Source of the DNA: Bolinopsis microptera
Lineage: Eukaryota; Ctenophora; Tentaculata; Lobata; Bolinopsidae
Direction: 5' to 3'
Assembly: GCF_026151205.1 (NCBI RefSeq)
Contig: NC_087074.1
Location: 16,441,962 to 16,505,961, forward strand
DNA: 64,000 nucleotides
In this document: positions 54,401-64,000 of the stretch, piece after piece
Layout: every line of letters starts with the position of its first letter
Numbering within the stretch: position 1 is the stretch's first letter
The notes under the pieces: model-generated
What the model saw: the letters and a program-made list of their open reading frames with translations, nothing else
Told to the model about the DNA's origin: nothing
The model's database searches: none
Made by a program: the position numbers and the translations under genes

Positions 54401-55690
54401 AACCCAATAAAAGCAATAAAATCAACAACGACAAGACATGAACTCTCAAAAACGTGACACAAACCTCGATTATGGCTAGGTTCATTAAGATCTTGCTGAA
54501 CAAATACACTCTTGACCCCTGTGAAGAGTATCTGCAACTCATTCAGCAACTCTTCCTGTGTTTTCTCTTTGTGTATGTTTCCCATGTACAGCCTCTTGTT
54601 GCCCTCAGATTTAGACACGGCTATGTTAACACCTGCTCTGATCTCGTGGCCATTTAGTTCTGTTATAGCTGTAGCAGCGTGTTCTGGTGTCAGGTAACAC
54701 AGAAAGGCATATCCCCTGAATATATTATTATCAATATCATAGTATTGTTAATTTGATTGGCGTTAAGAGGAACAGAACAGTCACTTGACCTCAGGTGCCA
54801 AGTGACAACACTATAGTCATTTTGTAAAGTTTTGATGATGCCAAGTCACTAAGAATGATCTGTTGACCTTTAAAATCTGTTATATAAATTAACTACAGAA
54901 AGTTTAGATAAACTATGAATTGATTTAAGTGAGACTTTAATACATACCGGCTATTTGTAGAGGGAAGTCTCTCCATTATCAACCGCATGACATAAATTTT
55001 ACCAATCTTCTCAAAAACTGGGATAATTTCGTCTTCCTTCATCTCAGGGGGCAGGCGACCAATAAAGACCTATATAAGACAGAATTAGAATGACAAATCA
55101 GTTGGCTGTGTGATTAATTTTCAACACAAAAAGACAGCAATGGAGTGGAATGTGACAGAGGAATATTTCATAAGTCTGCCAGAGCAGATTCAAGAATTGA
55201 ACAATTTACAGTAAACAAAATATATAAATATAAAATATCAATACCTGACACTCCTCCTTAGGTTCATCTCCTGTGAAGTCTGGTGGAGGACCTCCGTAAA
55301 CACGGCTGGACGGGAATACTTCAAGTTTATAACCAGTGCGGCCTAACAGCTCCTGTATAGCATCTGAATGAGGACACTCTTCAGTTTCAGTCTTCTCATT
55401 TTCATCATTTGCTTCATTCTCGTCCATATCTACCTGATTAAAATTAATTATGAGGGTCGTTCACATATTAGGCTTACATAATCAGCCGAGGGGGGGGGGG
55501 GGGTGTCCAAGGGTTAAAAACTGTCCAAAAAGTGATTAAGTAATATGTGAACGAACCCCAATGTAATTTTTTCTTTGTTTCAAGTTCCACAAAGCGCAGT
55601 ATTTTATTAATCATTATTAAGTCTTTTTAGATCACTAGAATAATCAAGGTATTCAAACGATATACCAGAGGCAGCTGTTGTGGATGCCAT
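51466..55690 (-). CDS. SYNCRIP: hnRNP Q/R (SYNCRIP family) RNA-binding protein
   Basis: Main exons on the - strand: 55427-55245 (from ATG), 55069-54948, 54715-54465, 53143-52992, 52333-52145, 52022-51790, 51595-51466. Total 1260 bp, 419 aa, all phases consistent. A tentative first coding exon at 55690-55666 would join in frame through an acceptor at gtag|at and add about nine residues. Landmarks: 'LLGRTGYKLEV' and 'YGGPPPD' (typical hnRNP Q/R lead-in), RRM1 'VFIGRLPPEMKEDEI' and 'YAFLCYL', RRM2 'RLYMGNIHKEKT' and 'YAFVDF', RRM3 'SLHIAPV' and 'DYAFVHL', a KKRK nuclear signal, and an RGG/YGG-rich tail. No NURR domain is visible, unlike the paralogue at 29.4-37.5 kb. It binds mRNA in splicing, stability and translation control. 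Intron 4 starts with a donor-site minisatellite. Confidence 0.93.
52583..52990 (-). repeat. 24-bp minisatellite repeating a splice donor, hnRNP Q/R intron 4
   Basis: About 17 copies. On the - strand each unit begins GTTAGTACC, identical to the real exon 4 donor (GATTCG|GTTAGTACC at 52992/52991), so the array starts at the first base of the intron. The unit length is a multiple of three and the frame stays open (VSTYWVAI repeated) to a stop at 52575, so a retained intron would add about 137 repetitive residues. Confidence 0.95.
54171..54326. mobile_element. Harbinger-like MITE, short copy
   Basis: GGGGTCGTTCACA... and ...TGAACGACCCC ends with identical TAA flanks (54168-54170 and 54327-54329). 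In intron 3 of hnRNP Q/R. Same family as 27555-28004. Confidence 0.8.
55452..55559. mobile_element. Harbinger-like MITE, shortest copy
   Basis: Ends gagggtcgttcacatatta and taatatgtgaacgaacccc around a G run. It sits 20 bp upstream of the main first hnRNP Q/R coding exon. Confidence 0.7.
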
Positions 55691-56059
55691 ACAAATTATT
55701 ATCTGGTGCTTGAAAAAAGAAATGGCATTTGGAAATATCTCGATATAAAACTTGTTATTTTACTCGTTCGAACGTAAGCGCTGAGCGCAAGTATGACCTT
55801 TGTTTTTTGATTGAAATAAATTTTCGTGCACATACAGAATGAATGGTTAATAATTTAATATATACTAGCAGGAACCTGTATAACCCAAAAATGCCTACAC
55901 ACAACCCTATAATAACTCACGTAATTCATAATTCATGTCAGAATTGCACATAAATTTTAGAGTTTACAGATATGGGTCAAAGTTCAAACTAAGATTCCCT
56001 TAAATTTTTGGGATGATGATTAATCACTCTACACTCGACTGTCACATGAATTCTTCAAC

Positions 56060-56400
56060 CCGTTCTCTAGCTGGCCCTGAACGACTATTCAAAACCCTGA
56101 CCCTCTAATCTGATCACAACCCTAACCCTAACCCAATCCTTAACAAAAGCATATGCTGAAACCCTAACCCTAACGAGAAATTAGACTAACTTCCTTATAC
56201 GGTCATATCACGTGATCGAGACAGTTTTTTGCCAATATCTCGCCAAGGGAGCATTTTAACCCTATGTCATGGGGGGGGGGGGGGGGGGGGGGGGTGATTC
56301 GGAATCAGCGTCCGAAAATACATCGATCGAAGTTGGTTTCAAATGTAGGGGGCCCTTTTAGAACAATCTCGAAGATAGACTGTAAAGTGATTTAGCATGC
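56060..56400. mobile_element. Copy of the telomere-like-core MITE, inverted
   Basis: Shares with 29071-29438, in reverse, the phrases gacgctgattccgaatcac, atgct(c/t)cc(c/t)tgg(c/a)ga and cacgtga, and CCCTAACCCTAA runs near 56121-56172. A G run at 56271-56294 interrupts it. Ends not determined. Confidence 0.7.
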
Positions 56401-56469
56401 TCGAAATTTTTGTAAAAGTTTGTAGAGTACATGTTGTTCACTTAATTTTGTATAGTGAAAAAACTGGTG

Positions 56470-56775
56470 GGTTAGCCACTGTAGCACTCCAGCTAAAGTG
56501 CAGTACACAGTCAACAGTAGAGGATCTATGATCAGATTTTGTAGGTTTAGAAACCTACCAGGCCCAGGACGCGCGCCGAGTTGAACTCGTCGACGGTCCT
56601 ATTATATATGGAACAGATATTTTACGAGTATCACCCGTTAAATCAGATCGAGCAGTCAGTCTGGACTTAATATTTTGTCACTTCAAATAAAGTGCAGTAA
56701 GTCTATAACAATTTGATCCCATTTGTATTGATTGAGTTTATATGTTATATCAACTGAATTTACCTGAGGAATTTA
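56470..56775. repeat. Repeat field with ACGAGTATCACCCGTT phrase
   Basis: The phrase atttTACGAGTAtcACCCGTT near 56617-56640 recurs near 57330-57356 and, shortened, at 19390-19413. No coding capacity. Confidence 0.5.
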
Positions 56776-56849
56776 CCTGAGAACCCCAGGCTATTATGTT
56801 CATTAACATACGAATATAGATTTGGCGGAATGACAGGCTGAGCGCGGCC
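56776..56849 (-). repeat. Third copy of the GC-rich head (reverse)
   Basis: The reverse complement matches positions 1-80, including the hairpin around ttatgttcattaacata and the block ggcggaatgacaggctgagcgcggcc. Confidence 0.8.
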
Positions 56850-57001
56850 CAGTAACAACTGAATAAAAATGATATACTCAATAGGCATAGGAGATGAAAT
56901 TCTTGAAAAATTACAATTCTATTTTACTTATCTACGGGGAACAATAGCATATATACATAAAGCCTTTTTGCATCTAGTAACGCGTTGTAGGTTTATGACC
57001 T

Positions 57002-57242
57002 ACGATTAACATCCGTTGCAATCAAATATTAAACCGTCGACAAGTTCATCTTGGCGCGCGCGTCTTTGTAGACGCGCGCGCCAAGATGGACTTGTCGTTG
57101 TATCACGTGGTGACCCCCACGGTCGCTTCACTATAGTCTTCGACGCTACAGGGAGAGCCGCGCACTTCGTGCGCGGCGGGTCATACAACGTATGACAAAC
57201 TTGTCGACGGTTTAATATTTGATTGCAACGGATGTTAATCGT
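57002..57242. mobile_element. 241-bp foldback MITE with nested inner hairpin
   Basis: Perfect 45-bp terminal inverted repeats (57002-57046 and 57198-57242), beginning acgattaacatccgttgcaa. The left repeat also takes part in a second hairpin (57038-57064 with 57071-57097, GC-rich, loop tttgta, one mismatch). The remainder (57098-57190) matches the dispersed unit at about 57427-57519. Confidence 0.85.
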
Positions 57243-57426
57243 TTAAATTTCTTCGAAGTAGCGCTTGCCACTTACTTTTCGAAATGGCCCGGGCTACTCC
57301 ATTAACAATGGACAAATATTTGAAACAAGCATTTTACGAGTATCTATCACCCGTTGCGTAAATTATATAGCACGCTTACTGTTCGGTGCGTGGCAAACAA
57401 GCGCGCAACATGAAATAATTAATAAT

Positions 57427-57630
57427 TGTATCACGTTGTGACCCCACGGTAGTTTCACTATCGTTCTTACGATACAGGGGAGCCGCGCACTCGTGCGCGG
57501 CGGGTCATACAACGTATGAAAAATTAATCATATACGCGAAAACTCATGGTTGATTGAGTGTATACTCATACAACGTATGAAAAATTAATCATATACGCGA
57601 AAACTCATGGTTGATTGAGTGTATACTGTA
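57427..57630. repeat. Dispersed unit and ~58-bp tandem duplication
   Basis: 57427-57519 (gtatcacgttgtgacccc ... gccgcgcactcgtgcgcggc ... catacaacgtatga) repeats 57098-57197. The block catacaacgtatgaaaaatt...gagtgtatact is then present twice in tandem (from about 57507 and 57568). Confidence 0.8.
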
Positions 57631-59646
57631 TCGGCTTCGCTTTCGATTAAAATTTTGCTGCATTGAATAAATTTAACATAGCTTGCTGCGCTATTGATTG
57701 ACGATTGACGGTGACGATGCGAAGCAAGAATGCTAAGTTGCGTGGAGCGTCGAAGTTCTCCAAACTGCGCTAGCATAGTTTTAGGTGGTATTCCATCTAA
57801 AATTGATATGTTTGTTTCCCAAAATTTTTACACCGTCGCGTTTGTATGGTCATCCTGACGTCAATTTTAAAATATGAAACGTCTATTCTTTAATTTAAAT
57901 TAATTACTGCACTTATAAAATCACAAAAAAAAATTAAAAACGGTCCCATCAAAACTTGAATCGGCGCAACGCGCGCCGCGATCAAAATGTTTTTGCGCGC
58001 GCAAAATGAGAAATTTATAGATTTACCGAATTTAGAATCGATGCTGGTGGAATCGAGCGCTACGAAGTAAAAAATTTCCATGATAGCGTCCTTAAGAAGA
58101 AGTGTTCTATAAGGCCGATATGAGTGTAACTGTTCCGTCTTAATAAACTTGTTTTGATTTCATGTTAGCAATAGCAACCCAATTTATCTATTAGTATTAC
58201 TGTTAAAAGAATTTAAGTATTATCATGGGGTATTCTAAATATACATGAAATTGCTGTAGTGTCCTTCTGAACTTGGTTTAAAATATCATAGGGTCTGTGT
58301 TTCAGGATATTTCATATGGTGTCAATCAGTTCACGGTTTTCGTCACTGATGGCTGACACCACTTAAAGTGTAGAACTATGTGTAGAATGTATCATGGGTG
58401 CCGGGTGAGAATGCAAATCGTCACACTTGACACCACATTAGTTGTGAAACTACTTCACTGGAAACTTTTTGCTAGAATGCATTTAGATTTGCTTGACACC
58501 ACACCTTAAAAACTAGAATCTTGTTATTCCAGACCACTCGATACCTTTAGACTAAATATAAGTTATAGTATCTATTCAGGGCCGGGCCTTTGAAGTTTTC
58601 ATAGTTCATGGAAACAATTGTGAGGGATCAGTTGCATGAGATATCACTAATTTTATCTTTACGAGCAAAGTCTAGTGATGACGTGAATTAACACTAGGAT
58701 CAACTTTACCCCTCAAACCTCATCAAATCCCACATTTAGGTGACCATCCCAACTCTTGCACCCCACTGTCAGAACTCAGAGAAGAACTCAAGCTTGGCTT
58801 CGAGTTTGACCAAATTGTAAAGCCTCCATAGTCTAGACTAGATGTAGCATTGATTTTAAAGTTCCTATGCAACGTCAGGCCACTCAATTTTTTTCACATT
58901 ACATAGAAGGGATAAGGGATCTAATCACTTATTTTACCAGCCACATTTTCCAGGGTACCTGACATGTGAAATATCCTGTTTATATGGCCTTAACTATGCT
59001 GTAGACAGTATGGTATTAAGTTTTAAAAGCTTAGGATAAGATGGCCTTAAAGTTCTTTTATTTGCACATTTGATATAACAGACCCTGATCTCTTCTTTTT
59101 CATTGTATTGGCGGAGACATTGAACACATGATGAAAACTCTTCTGGGTTATATCCAAATGGCTACTTGTGTGGAGGTAATTTATCCCACGACGGCATGAA
59201 TCTAAGTAAACTTGTTATTTAATGCTGGTGCTGAAAATACTTTTGCTGACAAATTACTGCTGTTTACTTTTAATCACTTTCTGCTGGTAATGGAGTGTAC
59301 TATTTGTGGGGAGCGAGCGCAAATTTGTTTTGATACCTTTTATGGTATTATCATTGGTAATTATACGTTATAAGGTATCAGAAATAAAAATAGATTAGCA
59401 ACCCCTCCCCACAAATAGCACACTATAGAGTGCACTATTTTTTGGGAGGAGGACCAATACAATTGATTTTACCACGTGAAAGCTACTCACTGAGTTGATT
59501 GTTTTGCTCTCCTTCCCTCAAATACTACACTACTTTGCTTTTGATCATAGCGTTGCAAAAACATCTATACCTACTTTTAGATAACTTCTGAAGCTCCCCA
59601 TGAATTGGTATTTCATGTTTGAATCCTTATTCTATGATATTTTCAG
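57631..59646. other. Upstream of the 59.6-kb gene, no exon identified
   Basis: 2 kb of mostly AT-rich DNA. Imperfect inverted phrases (actatttgtggggagc near 59298 and ctccccacaaatagca near 59405) suggest a small foldback repeat of about 120 bp. Earlier exons of the downstream gene may lie here but none could be supported. Confidence 0.4.
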
Positions 59647-62600
59647 AAGAAACATTGATGAGCAAGTTTGATATAAAAACAGTGTTGACAAAGTTCCTTG
59701 TTTGTACTATTAAAGAAAGTTGGTTAAACTGTCCTGAGGAAATTCCTGAAGAATTGCTTCAAGGGAAAAATGTAACAAATGAAGTGGTTATTGCAATCAA
59801 TCGATGGAAAGCAGGGGTTCAGAAGAAATCAAGGTTGTTTAACAGACTGCTGAAAGCTGATGGACAATACTACAGCTCTAAAAAACTATGCAAGGATCTG
59901 GATAACATCTACAAGAGGAAGGGTGCTAGAGGAGTTAAGCTGACAGATGAGTTCATCATCCCAAACAAATCACCTCTTCCTGGTCCATCAACCCAGCTGA
60001 CACCCCTACTTAAGAAGCTGAGAATGGTGCAAACTCCAACAAGACCTAGAGAAATCACTTCATCTCGGTTACAAGGCACCAAACCAGTGACTCGTACAGT
60101 TGTTCGGGTCATTAAAGTTCAGTGCAATAAGACTGAACAAAACAGGAGAATGTGTCGACTGAAGAAGAAGATCAAATGTTTGAAAATTGACATTCGATCC
60201 TCCAAACAGATTGCTGAACAGAAATTGGCTGCAGAGAAGGTATGTGACAGTTGCTTGTTTTTTTGTATACAATCCATTCACCTCTTGGTCAGAATATATA
60301 TATAGAATTATGTCTCATCTTAATAACATTTTCATTTTTACTCAAAGGCCTAATTTTGTAATTAAAAACTTCTGTTCATGGTTGTGTATAAGTAATTTAC
60401 GAAATTCTTCTCAGGTTCAAGTTATTCAGCTTAAGGATAAGTGTGCTGTGCTTGAGGAGAAAGTTCAATCTCTACAAATCAAGTTGCAGCGTGCTGAGGA
60501 TGACATGGCTCATTCTGAAAGAGAGCTGAGTGCTAAAGAGGATGTAGCTGCTCTCCAAAGTATGTCTGAGGAGAACTTAGAGGACCTGCTTAAAGATCCA
60601 CAGACAGAGATTCCTGAGGTCAGTTTTTGCATTCAGTAATTTCATTTTTCAGTGTCTGCACTTTCTGTGACCGATTGATCATACAATGAAACATGACTTT
60701 TTTATCAAGAATGTTCCTAAGAAGTAACAACTTTTAAGTAAGTTTGTATTATAAATCAACACAAACAACCTCAGATACCAGTCAGAGATTCTCTGAAATC
60801 TATTAATCCACACCTGACGTCAGTGATAACTCAGCTGAGGAACGTTCATAAGCTGAGTTATTCAGCTTGTTTGGAATGTTTTGTGTGTGTAGGAAATGGG
60901 TTCTTCAATCAGAACTATAAGTTGGGTTAGTAAATCATAATTTCACTGATTGTAAAATTTTACAGGAAAACCTCTATTTACCTCTATTTTTTATCAAGCG
61001 TGCCCCTCTATTTACCGATGTTATTTACATCATGTATAAAATGTATGTATTTACATCATGTATAAAATGTATGTATTTCAATGTATACAACGTATACAAT
61101 GTATGTATTTAAATGTATATAATGCGACGTATACAATGTATGTATTTCAAAGTATACAACGCAAAGAGAACCCAAATAAACGGGCTCTCTTAGCCCACAA
61201 CTAGATGCGAGAAATTTGGACTAGCAAAATGTAACAAGAAACATTTGATGAAAGTGTGTGGCGTGTGCACCTTGTTTACAGGAATTGGGCCAATAAACGA
61301 ATCGTATTTGTATGCCTACTATGATATCTTAGCAGCATGTTTATTTTAATCGCATTGTTATCCAACTATGAGTTCTACATTGATTATGGTATATTGTATA
61401 TTATTAGGTACAGCATAACATTAACATTCCTTTATCACGACTTAACTTTACGTACATTAAGTACTATTACCGTTTACAATATACATTAGTTACTCTTATT
61501 TTACTCAATACTTTCATTTCGTGTTCTACTTTTTTTTCATGTTATATTTCCTTGACCTCTGTGCTCTAAGGTGGAAAGAGAGAGAAGGGCAACGATCCAG
61601 TGTATCTATAATTGAATCAGTTACACTATTACACCATTTTGTTACCATTACTCAAAAAATTCGAATGTTGGTTGGATTGGATGATCAAATTAGAATAATG
61701 ACTGGGCTCCCTGAACCGGCCCTGACTGGAATCTAATTAGGGCAAATTCCAAGCAATTTTGGGAGAAATCCCATCCTGTAACTGATGCCTCACGTAATTG
61801 TAATAAAATAAATTCGCTGCACTCCTACTAACCATGGGGGATCTTAATTAATGGGAAAATGGTTCCGTTACAGATGGTATTACAAAAATTACATGATCAT
61901 GCATCGGCCAAGAAGCGAATATCAGCGATATAAATTTTGGAACCGAGAACCGTTTAAAAGTTGTAGGACAAATTCAAGACACACTAGGCTACTCTATACT
62001 ATGGCCATTCCTAATGGTAAATTAGCAATGGTGCAAAGATGGCAGTGAAAGCTCAATAGTTAGGCCGTCATTATCTTGAAAATGAATCTGAGAGATTGAT
62101 TTGAGATGCCTGTCACAATTATTCTAATTGTGCGACTCATGTTTCACTGCCATTAGAATCTCGCTATCTCTGTAACATTTTCTGTGGGCCTCCATTTACC
62201 ACGGGGTTTTCTGTCTTCTCTTTAATTTTGAGTAAATACTTACTAGGTAATGCAAATTGTATTTTATTTCCCAAGTACCTCTATTTACCGTTCTGTTCTC
62301 TCGTTTGCAATTGTAGCTTAAGTCAAACAATCTGTATTCTTGACGGCTCAACGAAATGTATAGGTTCATTTTAAAAGCCAAAACGCTTAAATTTTGTCGC
62401 ATACACACTGTTCATGATCATGTGATTTGTCATTGAATTTCAACATTATCCTATTTCAGGGCAGTCGGCCGGGAAAACAAGAAGAGCGAGAGACATAATC
62501 CCGAAAACGTGTACCAATGATGGTAGTCAGATAACACCAGATCCTGACGGACCTTCAAGGAAGAGAAGACGAACGAAAGTAGATTCATCCACGATGGTAT

Positions 62601-63830
62601 CGAAATCGTTCGTCAAAAAGAATCAAGAGGTCCAGCAGCTTCTTGCATTGAAATCGATTGGCGAGGACGTAAGTCTAAATTATATGTACATTATGCATCC
62701 TCAGTTTTGTAATTTCAATTTTGTTAATCGTACTACTGGATTTTTATAACGACCTACCGTTTCATGATACATTAGAACCACACCCCTGTCGTGCGATTCA
62801 AGCACTAATAAAACTAGCGTGTCAAACTCGCTTGGTTGATTAGTGCACTCAAACATATTGGCATTGTCTTAATTTATTTATAATTATATCATGTAATGAT
62901 TCAGTTTTCGCTTCAGAGCAGTTAATCAATAATCACATCACAATTGTTTAGATCAAGAAGTCTGATCATGCAACGGGTCAAGTCGATGGCTTCTCGTCAG
63001 ACCGAGATAAAGGGATCGTTATGGGTGCCATGATAAAGCAGGGAGACACAGTGAAGCATCATCCCATTAGTTGTGAGCCATCCCCTGGTGGTGATGCTGA
63101 GACTACTGCTGAGCACATCAAGTTGAAGATGAGAATTCTCGCTTGTCTCACTGCAGGTTTAACTCTTCAATTTTCAAAATTAAACCATAATTATACAGAA
63201 TTTTGATTCTCATCAGATTTTCACTTCAATATTCAAGAACTTGCTTTGATATTCAATTTCACTCATTCTAGAGGACCTAACCCCTGAGAAACTCCTGAAG
63301 AGTGTGAAAGAAGTCGCTGATAAGTTCAAATTCTGGGTAACTGATGGAGGTTTGTAACTCGTTATTTATCAAAATCCGAATTCAATTATAATGCTTTCAT
63401 TACTATGACTAATGGCTATTGTACATGCCATGCTACTTGTATTGAATATGTAACTTGAAAAGTCAGTAAGTAAAGAAACCGTTCCAGCTGCTCAGAATGC
63501 GTTAGTAACATAGGGAATGTATCGTGAAAAGTCGGCAGCTGAAGGTTATCTTGGCACAGCGAAATTAAATCCATTATATTCTCATATATATTATATCTTA
63601 GGCACAGGTTAGCTTGGTTGATATTAAGTTCTATTACACTGCTCGCAAACATTCACAAAAATTTGAACTTACAGGACCTCAAATGAAACCAGCAATGGAC
63701 CGGTTGAAGGAATGGAAACGGGACATGAATCTTGTTTTTGATGACATTTGGGTTCACTGCAATGCCCATATCGAACCCGCACTTGCAGCAGCTCTCACTA
63801 AAGTTTTGTTAGAAATCGAGGAGGTGCTTG
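59647..63830 (+). CDS. Novel Lys-rich coiled-coil protein, 3' end beyond the window
   Basis: Exons 59647-60239, 60415-60618, 62465-62668, 62952-63156, 63272-63349 and 63675-63830 join with consistent phases (over 475 residues) and end at a donor (cttg|gtgagt), so the gene continues past 64000. The start is uncertain: either ATG at 59658 or an upstream exon joined in phase 1. Visible features: a helical basic N-part ('NRLLKADGQYYSSKKLCKDL'), a Pro/Thr linker, a coiled coil ('QLKDKCAVLEEKVQSLQIKL'), a nuclear signal ('SRKRRRTK'), and a C-part with 'PEKLLKSVKEVADKFKFW' and 'DDIWVHCNAHIEPAL'. No family recognised. Nuclear location is inferred from the basic signal. A remnant of a transposon-derived gene is possible. 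Confidence 0.6.
60962..62216. mobile_element. Possible pogo-type element in an intron
   Basis: The left phrase acaggaaaacctctatttacc (60963) and the right phrase ggtttt ctgtc preceded by ccatttaccacgg (62190-62215) are roughly inverted and resemble pogo-type ends. Further tttacc phrases lie between. No transposase frame is evident. The 1.8-kb intron between the 60618 donor and the 62465 acceptor contains it. Confidence 0.35.
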
Positions 63831-64000
63831 GTGAGTCTGAATCCCCTTTCCTTTCCCCATGTTTTATTTCGGATATTATTTGAATCCCACAAGACTGCTT
63901 TGATCATATTCTCCTATGACGTAATGAAATTATGGCATGATCATAATCAAGTAGTTCCTGCTTTCCTGTTAATTTCTTTCAACTAGATTTCTCATCAGGA

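Overview
This is a eukaryotic, animal-type window. Its genes carry GT-AG introns, and several are clear metazoan orthologues: RAD51, the TORC2 subunit SIN1 (MAPKAP1), hnRNP Q/R (SYNCRIP type) and a Lifeguard/TMBIM protein. The DNA is AT-rich, with many non-LTR retrotransposons, Penelope-like elements, MITEs and minisatellites. An early-branching invertebrate such as a cnidarian fits best, but the species cannot be read from the sequence. No tRNA, rRNA or CRISPR array was seen.

Left third (1-23.8 kb): almost entirely mobile DNA. Its core is a nested stack of retrotransposons. An R2/NeSL-type LINE on the + strand (N-terminal ORF piece at 5385, RT plus restriction-like endonuclease at 16060-18592) is split by a CR1-like LINE on the - strand (about 5682-16060). 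The CR1 ORF1 is split by a 5'-truncated L1-like LINE (10438-15097, 10-bp target duplication). The L1 ORF2 is split in turn by a 0.94-kb poly(A)-tailed element (12149-13090, 14-bp target duplication). Removing the L1 in silico restores one reading frame in the CR1 ORF1, joining an AlkB-like dioxygenase domain to an SGNH esterase domain. Further right lie a mariner-type MITE whose empty site survives in a neighbouring duplicate, and smaller repeats.

Middle (23.8-45 kb): RAD51 (+, 7 exons, 340 aa); a divergent hnRNP Q/R paralogue (-, 10 exons, 697 aa) whose stop codon lies inside a MITE; SIN1 (-, 3 exons, 528 aa); and a single-exon Lifeguard gene (-). One Penelope-like element with hammerhead-like motifs sits in an hnRNP intron, and a second sits in a 26-bp satellite.

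Right third (45-64 kb): an unrecognised 407-aa type II membrane protein (-, 7 exons) with a small Thr/Pro-rich secreted-protein gene nested antisense in an intron; the canonical hnRNP Q/R gene (-); a field of MITEs; and a novel lysine-rich coiled-coil gene (+) that runs off the window. In two separate genes a minisatellite starts exactly at a 5' splice site, so each array is a row of duplicated splice donors.

Host genes were assembled from exon reading frames and splice-site phases. Every assembled coding length is a multiple of three. No database search could be run.
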